Source of the DNA: a virus | Length of the DNA: 26,412 bases | Strand: one strand, 5' to 3' | Virus record (IMG/VR): IMGVR_UViG_3300031825_000063 | Coordinates: 1-26,412 of that record | Shown here: positions 6,630-15,312 of the stretch, piece after piece | Layout of the letters: the number at the start of each line of letters is the position of its first letter | Numbering within the stretch: the stretch's first letter is position 1 | Program-made: the position numbers and the translations under genes | The notes under the pieces: generated by a model | Seen by the model: the letters and a program-made list of their open reading frames with translations, nothing else | What the model was told of the DNA's origin: nothing | Database searches by the model: none

Positions 6630-7631
6630 TCAGATGAGATATGAGCCGTCGACGGTGACGAGTTCCGGGCGGCCGTTCATCACCCGGATGCGCACGTCGT
6701 TCGTATTGGCGACCACGTGTATTTGCCCGCGGTCGGATCCGCTGCGCAGCAGCATCTTTCCGTGCACCGACGGCCAGGACGGGTACATGACGGTCGCGTC
6801 GGCCCACTGGTCTGTCAGTTGGGCGCCGACCTTGACGGGCAGGTCCATGGTGTAGGGCACGCCGTCCGGGTTGGTCCAGCCGCCGATCGTGCCGTACAGC
6901 CCGAGCCGCACCTTGAATCGGCACATCCCGTTGGCGATGCGGTAGCGGCCGTCCTTCCAGAACGTCGTCGCGGTGATCAGCTGGCCGCTGCTGTTGCGCA
7001 GGTTCGGCACGAACGCCTTCCACGCGGTGGTCTGCGGGTCGACGACGGTGTAGCCGATGGTGGCCGCGGCGGTGTTCTGCGTGACCACCTGGTACAGCGA
7101 GGTGCCGACGAGGATCTCGGCGCCGAGCGGGATGTCGACGCGGGCGAGGTTGGTGGCCTGGTTCGCCCGGTACGGTCCGCCGACGCCGCCCCACACGCGG
7201 GTGTCGTACACGTCCCCGGCCGCGATCGTGGTGACGCCGGAGCGCACGTAGACCAGGGCGAGGACCATCTCGTACACCACGCCCTGGGTGCGGGTCGGGG
7301 CCGGGGACGACGGGGACGCCGCAGCGGTGCCCTGCTTGGAGAATGTCGTCACCGACGGCGTGGCGCCCCAGGTGAAGCGCAGCCCGACGATGTCGAACCG
7401 CGGCTGCCCGGAGGTGTTGGCCGGCAGCACGACGTCCTGGGTGACGGTCTCGGAGTAGCGCACCCCGGCGGCCATCGCGGCGCCGGCGGCGAGGCGGATG
7501 GTGCGGGTGCCGGTCGACGACGGTGCAAGGTCCGACGGGCCGGCTACCACCGGCGGGGCGAGCATCGTGAACCGGCGGGCCTCGCCCGCTTCGTCCACTA
7601 CCCCCTTGAACCCGGTCAGCGTCTGGGCCAC
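6630..7631 (-). CDS. Minor tail protein, first of a tandem paralogous pair
   Basis: A 333-residue protein. I chose the GTG at 7631 (MAQTLTGFKGVVDE) because AGGAGG lies 8 bases upstream; the frame stays open further upstream but only through the preceding gene. Its first 190 or so residues are paralogous to the next gene's product, with FDIVGLRFTWG, TIAAGDVYDTRVWGGVGGPY and ARVDIPLGAEI blocks. The C-terminal part includes LTDQWADATVMYPSWPS and ends GRPELVTVDGSYLI. It is likely a tail-tip or baseplate-peripheral protein of the virion. The pair probably arose by tandem duplication followed by divergence of the distal domain. Confidence 0.72.
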   Translation of the reverse strand: MAQTLTGFKGVVDEAGEARRFTMLAPPVVAGPSDLAPSSTGTRTIRLAAGAAMAAGVRYSETVTQDVVLPANTSGQPRFDIVGLRFTWGATPSVTTFSKQGTAAASPSSPAPTRTQGVVYEMVLALVYVRSGVTTIAAGDVYDTRVWGGVGGPYRANQATNLARVDIPLGAEILVGTSLYQVVTQNTAAATIGYTVVDPQTTAWKAFVPNLRNSSGQLITATTFWKDGRYRIANGMCRFKVRLGLYGTIGGWTNPDGVPYTMDLPVKVGAQLTDQWADATVMYPSWPSVHGKMLLRSGSDRGQIHVVANTNDVRIRVMNGRPELVTVDGSYLI

Positions 7632-7636
7632 AACGG

Positions 7637-8809
7637 TTACCTCCTGGCGTTCTGGTTGCGGATCTCGGCAGCCAGGCGGGCGATGGCGTCGACGACCGCG
7701 GTGGGCCGGCCCGGGGCGGCGACGCCGCACTTCGGGGTGTAGGTCACCGGCGAACCGGCCTCGTCGCGCATCTCCACCTCGGTGATCTGTGCGCGGAACA
7801 GCTGCCCGGCGATGCGGGCGTAGGCAAAGTCCCCGTTGGCCCAGTCCTGCCCCATCCACCACGGGTTGCCGTCGACGACGGTGAAGTTCACCGACAGTCC
7901 GCCGGCGGCCGCGGCGAGCTCGGCGCGTCCAGCCTCGAGCGGATCGACGTTCTCGTCGTTGGCTTCGACGAAGATCTCCGGCAGCCCGAAGTTCGACGAA
8001 TCCGCGCGGGCGTCGGTGTCGATCACCTCGTAGAACGGGCGGGCGGTTCCTTCGCCTTTGCCGCCGATGTACGCCCGGTACGCCTTGCGTTCGGTGGAGG
8101 ACACCGAGAACTGCTCGAGGTGCTCCTGCTGCCACAGCAGCCGGCCGGTGTCACGGCCGGCGACGACGTCGATCATCACCGTGCCCGGCTCCGGGGCGAC
8201 GTGCACCGCCGCGGGCAGCGGGTCACCGGTGCGGTAGGTGCGGGCGGTGATCGTGTACCCGTACTTACGCAGCACATCGTCGGTAAGCGACTTGACGGTG
8301 ACCATCCGCGCGGACAGCTTGATGATCGGGGACTGGTCCTCCACCGCCGACGGCACCACCATCACCGGGACCTGCAGGCGCCCGGCGGCGTCGGCGATGT
8401 AGCCCTTGATCACCGACTCGAGCGGTCCCTCGCGGACATCGGACTCGCGGTCCTGCAGGCTGGGCCCGACGTCGGCGTTGGCGACCGCGAGCATCGAGTC
8501 GAGCCAGATCCGGTCGTTGACGATGGTGAGCTCGAGGACCGGGCCGTCCCCGTCATCGACGTACTCACCGGAGATCCGTCCCGTCCACGGCTCCGGCGCC
8601 GGGGTGTAGACGGAGATGAACAGCGGCTCCTCATGCACCTTCAGGGCCGCAGTGAGCAGCTCCGGGTCCGGGGTGCCGGGGATGGCGATGGTGCCCGAGC
8701 CGATGTCCTCCCACTTCCAGCTCACCGTCGCCGACTCGTGCTCGGTGATGGACGTGAGCAGCTCGCGGTGCCGGTTGTAGACCAGGTACCGCGCGTCCCG
8801 TCCGGCCAT
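7637..8809 (-). CDS. Siphovirus ReqiPepy6 Gp37-like minor tail protein
   Basis: A 390-residue protein starting at ATG 8809, which overlaps the preceding gene's stop by one base (TGATG). The N-terminus (YLVYNRHRELLTSITEHESATVSWKWEDIGSG) followed by an LFISVYTPAPEPWTGRISG block is typical of the Sipho_Gp37 family named after Rhodococcus phage ReqiPepy6. This family sits after the distal tail protein in many actinophages and is thought to be a tail-tip hub component similar to lambda gpL/gp27-like proteins. Other features are RMVTVKSLTDDVLRKYGYTI in the middle and a C-terminal Ala/Arg-rich helix. The gene order, tape measure then Dit-like then Gp37-like, supports the call. Confidence 0.82.
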   Translation of the reverse strand: MAGRDARYLVYNRHRELLTSITEHESATVSWKWEDIGSGTIAIPGTPDPELLTAALKVHEEPLFISVYTPAPEPWTGRISGEYVDDGDGPVLELTIVNDRIWLDSMLAVANADVGPSLQDRESDVREGPLESVIKGYIADAAGRLQVPVMVVPSAVEDQSPIIKLSARMVTVKSLTDDVLRKYGYTITARTYRTGDPLPAAVHVAPEPGTVMIDVVAGRDTGRLLWQQEHLEQFSVSSTERKAYRAYIGGKGEGTARPFYEVIDTDARADSSNFGLPEIFVEANDENVDPLEAGRAELAAAAGGLSVNFTVVDGNPWWMGQDWANGDFAYARIAGQLFRAQITEVEMRDEAGSPVTYTPKCGVAAPGRPTAVVDAIARLAAEIRNQNARR

Positions 8810-9726
8810 CAGTAGGCCGCCAGGTAGAACGTCGGGAGTTCGAGCCGGATGTTCGCGCCCGGTCCGCCGCCGATGATCTGCGCGGTGGCCACGACGTCGT
8901 CCCCCGGCTTGACCGGCGCGAAGTCATACAGGCCGCCGATGCGGTCCCACGCGCGGTTGCCGCCGCCGTCGACCACCTCGGAGTGCGAGGGGTCGGTGAC
9001 GATCACCAGGCGCTCACCGGCGGCGAGGCCGGAGACGTAGGTGATGTGCTCACCGACGCCGACGACGGCCTGCCCGGGCCCGTCGATCGTCCACGTCGGC
9101 CAGACCTCCACCTGCCCGGGGTTGGTGAGCACCGCGTTGCCGATCGCGTTGCCGCCGGTGATGTAGAAGTCCGGGGCCGCGTTGGTGGGTCCGTAGTAGT
9201 TGTCCGGCGTCGCCGAGCCGGTGAACGGGAAGTCGAACACGACGTCCTTGCCGCGCCAGAACGGGGATTCGGCGGCGAGGGTGATCTCGTACTCGGCCGT
9301 GCCGCGCACGTCGGGCATCGTGTCGACGTCCCCGTCGTCGAGCTCGACGAGGCGGCCGGAGAAGCTGCGGGACTCCCCCAGCGCCTCCACCTCCAGGGTG
9401 CCCGGGTACAGCGGGGAGAACGAGTCCCGGAACGACCGGTCCAGGTACAGGAACTCGTCGCCGCGGCGGAAGTTCCCGGCCGGCCGGGACACCCAGGTGT
9501 CGCCGACGACCACCGTCATCGTGCAGTCCCCCGCGTCCCAGTCGATTCCCTCGAACCGCACCCCGTGCCGGCGGGCGGTCTTGTGGGTGAGCTGGGTGAA
9601 CTTCGGCAGCAGGATCGACTTCAGTCCCTTCGGCAGGATCGCGCCCTCGGTGCCGGACATCAGGTTCCACTCGGTGCCCAGGTGCGAGGCCCACCGCACC
9701 TGGACCCGGCTGTGCAGGGCGCTCAT
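8809..9726 (-). CDS. Distal tail (Dit-like) minor tail protein
   Basis: A 305-residue protein starting at ATG 9726 (MSALHSRVQVRWASHLG), with a 4-base ATGA overlap with the tape measure stop. It has the WNLMSGTEGAILPKGLKS opening, then a GIDWDAGDCTMTVVV block, repeated short beta segments, AEYEITLAAESPFWRGK and a C-terminal galectin-like beta region with NPGQVEVWPTWTIDGPG. This is the usual layout of Sipho_tail/Dit proteins, which form the ring at the tail end that connects tube and tip. A much longer open frame upstream runs antisense-like through the tape measure gene and is not coding. Confidence 0.8.
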   Translation of the reverse strand: MSALHSRVQVRWASHLGTEWNLMSGTEGAILPKGLKSILLPKFTQLTHKTARRHGVRFEGIDWDAGDCTMTVVVGDTWVSRPAGNFRRGDEFLYLDRSFRDSFSPLYPGTLEVEALGESRSFSGRLVELDDGDVDTMPDVRGTAEYEITLAAESPFWRGKDVVFDFPFTGSATPDNYYGPTNAAPDFYITGGNAIGNAVLTNPGQVEVWPTWTIDGPGQAVVGVGEHITYVSGLAAGERLVIVTDPSHSEVVDGGGNRAWDRIGGLYDFAPVKPGDDVVATAQIIGGGPGANIRLELPTFYLAAY

Positions 9727-12700
9727 CCCAGACCTGCCTCGACCATGGCCCGCTTCGTCTCCCGGCGCACAGAGCGGGCGGTCGCCTTGTCGTCGACGAC
9801 GTGCTGCTGCTCGATGTACTGGCCGTAGATCTGCGCGCCCGACAGGTCCACGCTCACCAGCGCGTTGCGGTCGGACGCGGTGAGCACGTCGTCGACCGAC
9901 AGGCTGGTGAGCCGATCGAGGATCGGGATCAGCTTCTCGTCGAAGCTGCGGGTCATGTCCGGATCCAGGACCCGCTCGGGGCGGATGATGTCCTTCATCA
10001 TGATCCCGCGGCCGCGGGCGATACCTCCGTCGTCGTACCAGTGGTTGGCCTCCCAGAACGACCTGGCGCCGAGCGGGTCGCCGTACCGGTCGGAGATGTA
10101 CCGCGCCCCGGCCTGGCCCTGGATGAGCGGGTTCGGGTTCTCGTCCGGCAGGTACTGGTCCTTCGTCGACCCCAGGAACTGGAACAGACCGAACGCGCCG
10201 GACGATGGGTTGCGCGCCAGCGGATTCCATGACGACTCGCGGGAGACGATGTAGTCCACCGCGTCCCACTGGGCTCCGGTGTCCCACCCGTACGGCGCGA
10301 ACGCCTGCCTCACCTGGTCGACCACCGGACCGGAGCCGGGGACGGACGAGCCTTCCACCGCGTCGGACCGATTCAGGATCCAGTCGCGGACGCCGTTTCG
10401 GAACTTGTCGAATGCCAGCTTCGGCAGCCGGCCGATCTGTCCCCCGCCGAACTCCGGGATGGCTCGGCCGATCGGATCCATGACCCCGTCGAACAGGCCC
10501 GCCACGAGGCGACGCAGGAACCCGGCTCCTCCGCCTCGACTGCCGCCCTCGGCGGACACGAGCCGCCCGTCCGAGGTGACCATCTGGGACATGGCCCAGT
10601 GCACGTGATCGGAGTGCCCACCGATCGCACCGGTCGGGCGGCCCTCGTCGATGTTCGGCCCCGGATCCCAGAACAGCTCCAGGGAGTTCGGGTAGGTGGC
10701 GGCGATCCAGCTGGCGATCTGCTGCATGGGCCCACCCAGGTCGATGGCCTGCCCGGCCATGTGGAAGTCGTAGCCGGACCCCACGTCCTGGTACCTGGTC
10801 CCGGAGGTGAGGACAGCGCCGGGGAACGCGGTGCGCACCGCATCCCACATCGACCGCTGGATCTCCGTGGTCAGCTCCGCACCGCCCTGGACACGACCGC
10901 CGCCGGCGTAGTGGAAGTAGTCGGACTCCCCCATCCGGCGGGGCCGCCGGTTGAGCCGATCGAGCGTGTCGTACCCGATCGCCCGGGCCGCCTCGGTGCG
11001 CACCACGTACTCGCCGTTGGACAGCATCGCCGGCACCTTGTCGTCTGCCGGCCCGCCGGGCCCGCGGACCCGGCCGCCGACCGCGTAGTGGCCGAGCTCC
11101 CCGAGATCGGCCTCCTGCAACGGCTCGATATCGAGCCAGCCGGCGACCTTGTTCCAGGCGGCGACGATGCCCTTGTTGTAGACGGTCTCGACGATGAACC
11201 GCACCGGCTTCGCCGCAATCGCCTTGATCCGGTCCCACACCCGACCGATCCAGTCCACCACGGACTCGAAGGCCCGACCGACCAGATCGAGGGCGCCTTT
11301 GAGGGTGTCCCAGATCGGGATCAGGACGTTGTCGACGACCCACTTGATGCCGGCGCCGAGGGCGTCCCAGGCGGGTTTGATGACCGAGTTCCAGATCCAG
11401 GTGAAGAAGTTGCCGACGGCCTGCAACGCGGCCGTGAGGGCGTCCCAGGCGGGCCGGATGATGGTGTCCCACACCCAGGCGATGCCGGCGCCGAGGGCGT
11501 CCCACGCCGGCTTGATCAGGGTGTTCCACACCCAGACGAAGAAGTTGCCGATCGCGGTCAGGGCCGCGGTGAGGGCGTCCCAGGCGGGGCGGATGATGTT
11601 CTCCCACACCCAGGAGATCCCGAACGCGAGAGCATCCCACGCGGGTTTGATCAGGGTGTTCCACACCCAGCCGAAGAACGCCCCGACCTGCCCGAACACC
11701 CACATGATGGCGTCGAACACCGGCCGCAGGACGGTGTTCCACGCCCACTGGGCGACGGCGACGATCGCGTCCCACACGACGCCGAAGATCATGCCGAGCA
11801 GCACGAACGCGGCCAGGACGATGCCGACGGCGTACTTGATGGCGGTGAACACCGGGGACAGGACGTTGTCCCACACCCACTGCAGGATCTGCCCGATCAT
11901 CGCGAACCCGGCCTGGATGCCCTCCCACGCCGGTTTGATGACGTTCTCCCACGCCCACTTCACCGCGCCGGAGATGGCGGCCCAGATCGTCTCCCACAGC
12001 CGGCGGCCGGTCTCGGTCTTGGTGAAGAACCACACCAGCCCGGCCACCAGCGCCGCGATCGCGACGAGGATCAGCCCGATCGGGTTCGCGTTCAATGCGG
12101 CGTTCCACAGCCACTGGGCGGCGGTGGCGGCCTTGACGGCGATCGCCTTGACCTTCATCGCCCCGGCATGCAGCTTCTCGGCCACCAGCGCGCGGGTGGC
12201 GGCGAGGGTGGAGAGGTTCTCGGCGGCGGCCTTGCCGCGGATCGCGCCGGCGGCGGCGGCCATCTTCCCCGACAGGGTGGACTGGGCCTGGGCGATGCCG
12301 TAGGTGGCGTCGGTGTAGGTCTGGTACAGCTCCTTGCCGGTGTCGATGACCCCGGTGACCTCCCCGACCGCGCCCTTGATCGATTCGAGCCCGGAGATCG
12401 CGGTGTCGAACACCGTTCCGACGGCGTGGAAGCCGAGATAGCCGCCGATCAGGGTGTTGACCGCGCCCTGATTCTCCGACATGAGCCCCGCGAGGGTGCC
12501 GAGAGCGGGGATGAGGACGGTTTCGATGGCCGGGGCGAGGGCCTCGAGGGTGCGGACCAGCAGCTCCCAGGTGGTCAATCCCGCCGAGCCCATCGCGGTG
12601 CCGAGGCTGGTGACGATCTCCTTGACCGCCGGGGCGGCGGCGATCGCCGCGTCGCGCAGTTTGCCGAACACGTCCGACAGGCGCGGGCCGTACTCGTCGA

Positions 12701-14108
12701 CGAACTGACCGACCTTGTCCCGGAACGAGAGCAGCTGGGCGACGATCGGCGAGTCCTCCTCGAGACCGAGCGCGGCCCCGAGGGCGCCGTCGTAGTTGCC
12801 GGACACCAGCAGCTCGAACGCGAACCGGATACTGTCGGAGACCTTCTGCGCCCAGGGCCCGACCCGGTTGGTCATCTCGTCGAGCTTGCCGGTGATCGTG
12901 CCGAGCACCCCGGTGGCCTGGTCGAAGAACGGCCCGATCAGGGCGGCCCCGAACCGGCCGAGGGCGGCCTTGGCGTTGTCGAAGGCGCCGCTGACCGTGG
13001 AGCCGGAGGCGAGGGCGGCGCCGCCGATGTTCTGCTCGATCACCTTCTGGAAGGTGGCCGCGTCGACCTGCCCCTTGGTGACCATGTCCCGCAGGGCATC
13101 GCCGGTGACGCCGTACTCCTTCTGCAGCCAGGTGAAGATCGGGATGCCGCGGTCGGCGAGCTGCTGCAGGTCGTCGGTCATCGCGACGCCGTTGGTCTGG
13201 ACCTTGTTGAAGATCGAGCCCATCTCGTCGAGCGAGGCCCCGGCGATCGATGCGGCATCGGCGGTGAGCTTCAGATACCGGGTCAGTTCCTTGCCCGGGG
13301 CGATGCCGGCCGCGACCGCGGACGCCGCGATGGTCGCGGCGTCGCCGAGCCCGAACGCGGTGCCCTTCACCGACTCGAGCGCCGAGGTCATGATCGTGTC
13401 GATCGACGCCGCGTCGTGCCCCAGGCCGCGGAGCTTGCCGCGGGCATCGTCGATCGCGGTGAGCCGACCGATGCCGAGGGTGATCGCGGTCCCGAGGAAC
13501 CCGGCCGCCGCGCCCCCGGCGGCGACGAGACCGGTCTTGAGGGTGCGGCCGACCCCGGAGGCGATCCGCGACCCGATGCCCGGGCCGGTGTCGTCGGCGC
13601 GCCGCAGGATCCGGGAGAAGAACCCGTCCGCTTCCTGCTCGGCCTGCTGCCCGTCGAAGCGGGCCTCCACCCGTGCGACCCGGCTCTGCGCCGACCGCTG
13701 CGCATCCGCCGCGGCGCGCTGCGCCGCCTCGGCCCGCTGCAGCTCCTCCGACGCCGCCTGAGAGGCGCGTTTGGCCTTCGCGAGGGACTGCTCGGCCGCG
13801 GTGAGCCGGCCGACGTCGGTGACGCCCCGTTCCCGCAGCGACTGCAGCTTCGCCTCGGCAACCTCCGCGGCGCCGGCGGCGTCGGCCTCCCTCCGGCGCA
13901 GGGCCTGGACCTTCTGCGACGACGCCTCGACTGTCTTCTGCGCCCGCTCGAGGTCCTTCTTCGCCTTGTCCAGGGCCGACTTGTCCACCGTCGGTTCGAT
14001 CTTGTGTTCGACCGGGTTGCCCTGGATCTCGCGGCGCACGCGCTGAAAGTAGCCGCGCATCGAGGGCATGACGTCGACGAAGGCGGTACCGCCGGACAGA
14101 TCAGGCAC
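9723..14108 (-). CDS. Tape measure protein with M15-like peptidase and lytic transglycosylase-like domains
   Basis: This is the longest gene (1461 residues) and sets tail length; at about 0.15 nm per residue it predicts a tail of roughly 150-220 nm. It starts at GTG 14108 behind GGGAGG. Residues 40-165 are a coiled coil; 190-400 match the TP901-type tape measure core (IDDARGKLRGLGHD, FNKVQTNGVAMTDDLQQLAD). A hydrophobic segment is near 676-699, then Trp-rich repeats at about 715-930. At about 1021 PADDKVPAMLSNGEYVV is a motif common in actinophage tape measures. At about 1116-1170 HMAGQAIDLGG and HSDHVH resemble M15/LAS metallopeptidases. At about 1290-1310 SRESSWNP and GAFGLFQF resemble a transglycosylase/lysozyme fold. 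The enzymes would open peptidoglycan during DNA entry. Confidence 0.9.
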   Translation of the reverse strand: MPDLSGGTAFVDVMPSMRGYFQRVRREIQGNPVEHKIEPTVDKSALDKAKKDLERAQKTVEASSQKVQALRRREADAAGAAEVAEAKLQSLRERGVTDVGRLTAAEQSLAKAKRASQAASEELQRAEAAQRAAADAQRSAQSRVARVEARFDGQQAEQEADGFFSRILRRADDTGPGIGSRIASGVGRTLKTGLVAAGGAAAGFLGTAITLGIGRLTAIDDARGKLRGLGHDAASIDTIMTSALESVKGTAFGLGDAATIAASAVAAGIAPGKELTRYLKLTADAASIAGASLDEMGSIFNKVQTNGVAMTDDLQQLADRGIPIFTWLQKEYGVTGDALRDMVTKGQVDAATFQKVIEQNIGGAALASGSTVSGAFDNAKAALGRFGAALIGPFFDQATGVLGTITGKLDEMTNRVGPWAQKVSDSIRFAFELLVSGNYDGALGAALGLEEDSPIVAQLLSFRDKVGQFVDEYGPRLSDVFGKLRDAAIAAAPAVKEIVTSLGTAMGSAGLTTWELLVRTLEALAPAIETVLIPALGTLAGLMSENQGAVNTLIGGYLGFHAVGTVFDTAISGLESIKGAVGEVTGVIDTGKELYQTYTDATYGIAQAQSTLSGKMAAAAGAIRGKAAAENLSTLAATRALVAEKLHAGAMKVKAIAVKAATAAQWLWNAALNANPIGLILVAIAALVAGLVWFFTKTETGRRLWETIWAAISGAVKWAWENVIKPAWEGIQAGFAMIGQILQWVWDNVLSPVFTAIKYAVGIVLAAFVLLGMIFGVVWDAIVAVAQWAWNTVLRPVFDAIMWVFGQVGAFFGWVWNTLIKPAWDALAFGISWVWENIIRPAWDALTAALTAIGNFFVWVWNTLIKPAWDALGAGIAWVWDTIIRPAWDALTAALQAVGNFFTWIWNSVIKPAWDALGAGIKWVVDNVLIPIWDTLKGALDLVGRAFESVVDWIGRVWDRIKAIAAKPVRFIVETVYNKGIVAAWNKVAGWLDIEPLQEADLGELGHYAVGGRVRGPGGPADDKVPAMLSNGEYVVRTEAARAIGYDTLDRLNRRPRRMGESDYFHYAGGGRVQGGAELTTEIQRSMWDAVRTAFPGAVLTSGTRYQDVGSGYDFHMAGQAIDLGGPMQQIASWIAATYPNSLELFWDPGPNIDEGRPTGAIGGHSDHVHWAMSQMVTSDGRLVSAEGGSRGGGAGFLRRLVAGLFDGVMDPIGRAIPEFGGGQIGRLPKLAFDKFRNGVRDWILNRSDAVEGSSVPGSGPVVDQVRQAFAPYGWDTGAQWDAVDYIVSRESSWNPLARNPSSGAFGLFQFLGSTKDQYLPDENPNPLIQGQAGARYISDRYGDPLGARSFWEANHWYDDGGIARGRGIMMKDIIRPERVLDPDMTRSFDEKLIPILDRLTSLSVDDVLTASDRNALVSVDLSGAQIYGQYIEQQHVVDDKATARSVRRETKRAMVEAGLG
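11346..11750 (-). repeat. 135-bp (45-residue) tandem repeats in the tape measure gene
   Basis: The plus-strand words GATGCCGGCGCC at 11346 and 11481 and the related GATCCCGAACGC at 11616 recur exactly every 135 bases. In protein, each 45-residue unit holds WNTLIKPAWDALGAGIxWVW, then DxIIRPAWDALTAAL and an xxGNFFxW ending, so it is itself two related half-units with (K/R)PAWDAL cores. Three copies are clear; more diverged ones continue to about 11960. Confidence 0.85.
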
Positions 14109-14121
14109 TGCGGAACCTCCC

Positions 14122-14946
14122 TCAGTCGTCGGTGGGGTCGGGCAGGGACAGCCGCTTGTAGCGCGAGCCGAGCACCTTCGAGGCGATGTCGTCGTGCTCG
14201 ACGTAGAGCCGGTACTTGTCGTACCGCTCGCGGGCGGTGAGCGGCCGCGGCAGCGGCCGCGGGGTCTTCGGGCCGCGGCCCTTGAACTTCGGGCTGGCCT
14301 GGAACACCGCCGCCTCGATCCGGCGCAGCGTCTCGAGGATCGCGGTGTCGGTGTCCCGGTCGCGGGTCCACCCGACCAGCGACGGCCGTCCTACCCCCGC
14401 CGGTTTGCCGTGCTCGGCCTCCCACTTGGCGTGCCGCTCGGCCAGCTCGAGATCCGCGGCGAGCGCCGCGGTGTAGTAGCCGCCCTCAATGGGACGTTCG
14501 AGGAACCGAAACAGCTTGTCCCACGGCGTTTTCTCGTGCTCGCGCACCCAGTCGTACAGATTCAGGTGCCGGTCGATCAGGTCCCGTTCGATCGCCTCGC
14601 CGTACAGATCGAGGGTCTCGACCAGCCGCAGGAACCCCCCGAGCGGGGGGACCAGCAACCCGAAATGGGCGCGGATCTCGTCGATCCGCTCCACCAGCTC
14701 GGACACCGGTCGGTCCTCGTACACGTCGAGGATGTCGTCGGCGAGGTCCTCCCCGACCAGCGCGTCGAGCAGCTCGGTGGGGGTGACGGCGGTGTCGAGG
14801 GCGCACGCCCCGTCCGCGGTCGGGACCTCGACCACGATCGTGCGGCCGTCGAGGTCGAGGAAGAACGGACCCGCCGCCTCGGCGAGCAGCTGCTCGAAGA
14901 AGCTCTCGGCGTCCCCGTCGGGCGGGTCCGTCTTCACGCCGGTCAC
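14122..14946 (-). CDS. Tail assembly chaperone-like protein, downstream part
   Basis: A 274-residue acidic protein if started at the GTG at 14946. The N-terminal third (SFFEQLLAEAAGPFFLDLDG, then TELLDALVGEDLADDILDVYEDRPVSE and IRAHFGL) resembles the T-like parts of actinophage tail chaperones; the rest is Arg-rich and helical (ERYDKYRLYVEHDDIASKVL). It lies between the G-like chaperone and the tape measure gene, the standard place for the frameshifted T product. Unusually, it is in the same reading frame as the upstream ORF, separated only by TGA CCC, and the GTG has no Shine-Dalgarno. It may be made by reinitiation or by stop-codon readthrough; a classical -1 frameshift from the preceding ORF would not enter this frame. 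Confidence 0.72.
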   Translation of the reverse strand: MTGVKTDPPDGDAESFFEQLLAEAAGPFFLDLDGRTIVVEVPTADGACALDTAVTPTELLDALVGEDLADDILDVYEDRPVSELVERIDEIRAHFGLLVPPLGGFLRLVETLDLYGEAIERDLIDRHLNLYDWVREHEKTPWDKLFRFLERPIEGGYYTAALAADLELAERHAKWEAEHGKPAGVGRPSLVGWTRDRDTDTAILETLRRIEAAVFQASPKFKGRGPKTPRPLPRPLTARERYDKYRLYVEHDDIASKVLGSRYKRLSLPDPTDD

Positions 14947-14949
14947 GGG

Positions 14950-15312
14950 TCAGCGGCGACGACGGCGACGCTCGAACCGGTTCGCGGCCTGACGCTCCTC
15001 GAAGCGCCGCGCGTCGAGACCGAAGTACTCGAACACATCACGCTGCCAGTCGATGAACTCGTCCCACGACAGCGCCTCGATGAACGGCTCGGCGGTCTCG
15101 TACTGGTCGAGCAGCAGCAGCCGCAGCCCCTGCCGCAGCGAGGTGCGGTCGGACTGCAGCTCGAGCATCGTGCCGGTGTCCGGCTCCTGGATCACGAACT
15201 CGGGGCTGTCGCCGAGCACGAACCGGTACGGCTCCTTCGCCGGGCTCTGACCGCCGAACCGCTTGACGGCGCCGGACGCGCCGCGGCCGATCTCGATGGG
15301 TGCTTCGCTCAT
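14950..15312 (-). CDS. Tail assembly chaperone-like protein, upstream part (G-like)
   Basis: A 120-residue protein from ATG 15312, with a 4-base ATGA overlap with the preceding stop. It begins MSEAPIEIGRGASGAVKRFGG and contains EPYRFVLGDSPEFVIQEPDT and LRQGLRLLLLDQYETAEPFIEALSWDEFIDWQRDVFEYFGL, a fold pattern like the G-type tail assembly chaperones that prepare the tape measure protein for tube polymerisation. It ends in six consecutive arginines followed by TGA. No heptameric slippery sequence is visible near its end. Confidence 0.75.
   Translation of the reverse strand: MSEAPIEIGRGASGAVKRFGGQSPAKEPYRFVLGDSPEFVIQEPDTGTMLELQSDRTSLRQGLRLLLLDQYETAEPFIEALSWDEFIDWQRDVFEYFGLDARRFEERQAANRFERRRRRR

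Noticed and set aside
8809-12114. An upstream extension of the distal tail protein frame to 1101 codons
   Set aside because: The extension runs through the tape measure gene in another frame and is Arg/Gly/Asp-rich. The ATG at 9726 with ATGA coupling is the natural start.
10599-14240. A 1213-codon open frame on the plus strand
   Set aside because: It is fully antisense to the tape measure gene. Its Asp/Arg/Gly/Val-rich low-complexity protein is the usual shadow of a high-GC gene, and it has no recognisable domains.
14940-15000. A programmed -1 frameshift between the two tail chaperone ORFs
   Set aside because: The two ORFs are in the same frame and no slippery heptamer is visible near the end of the first, so a single -1 slip cannot join them.
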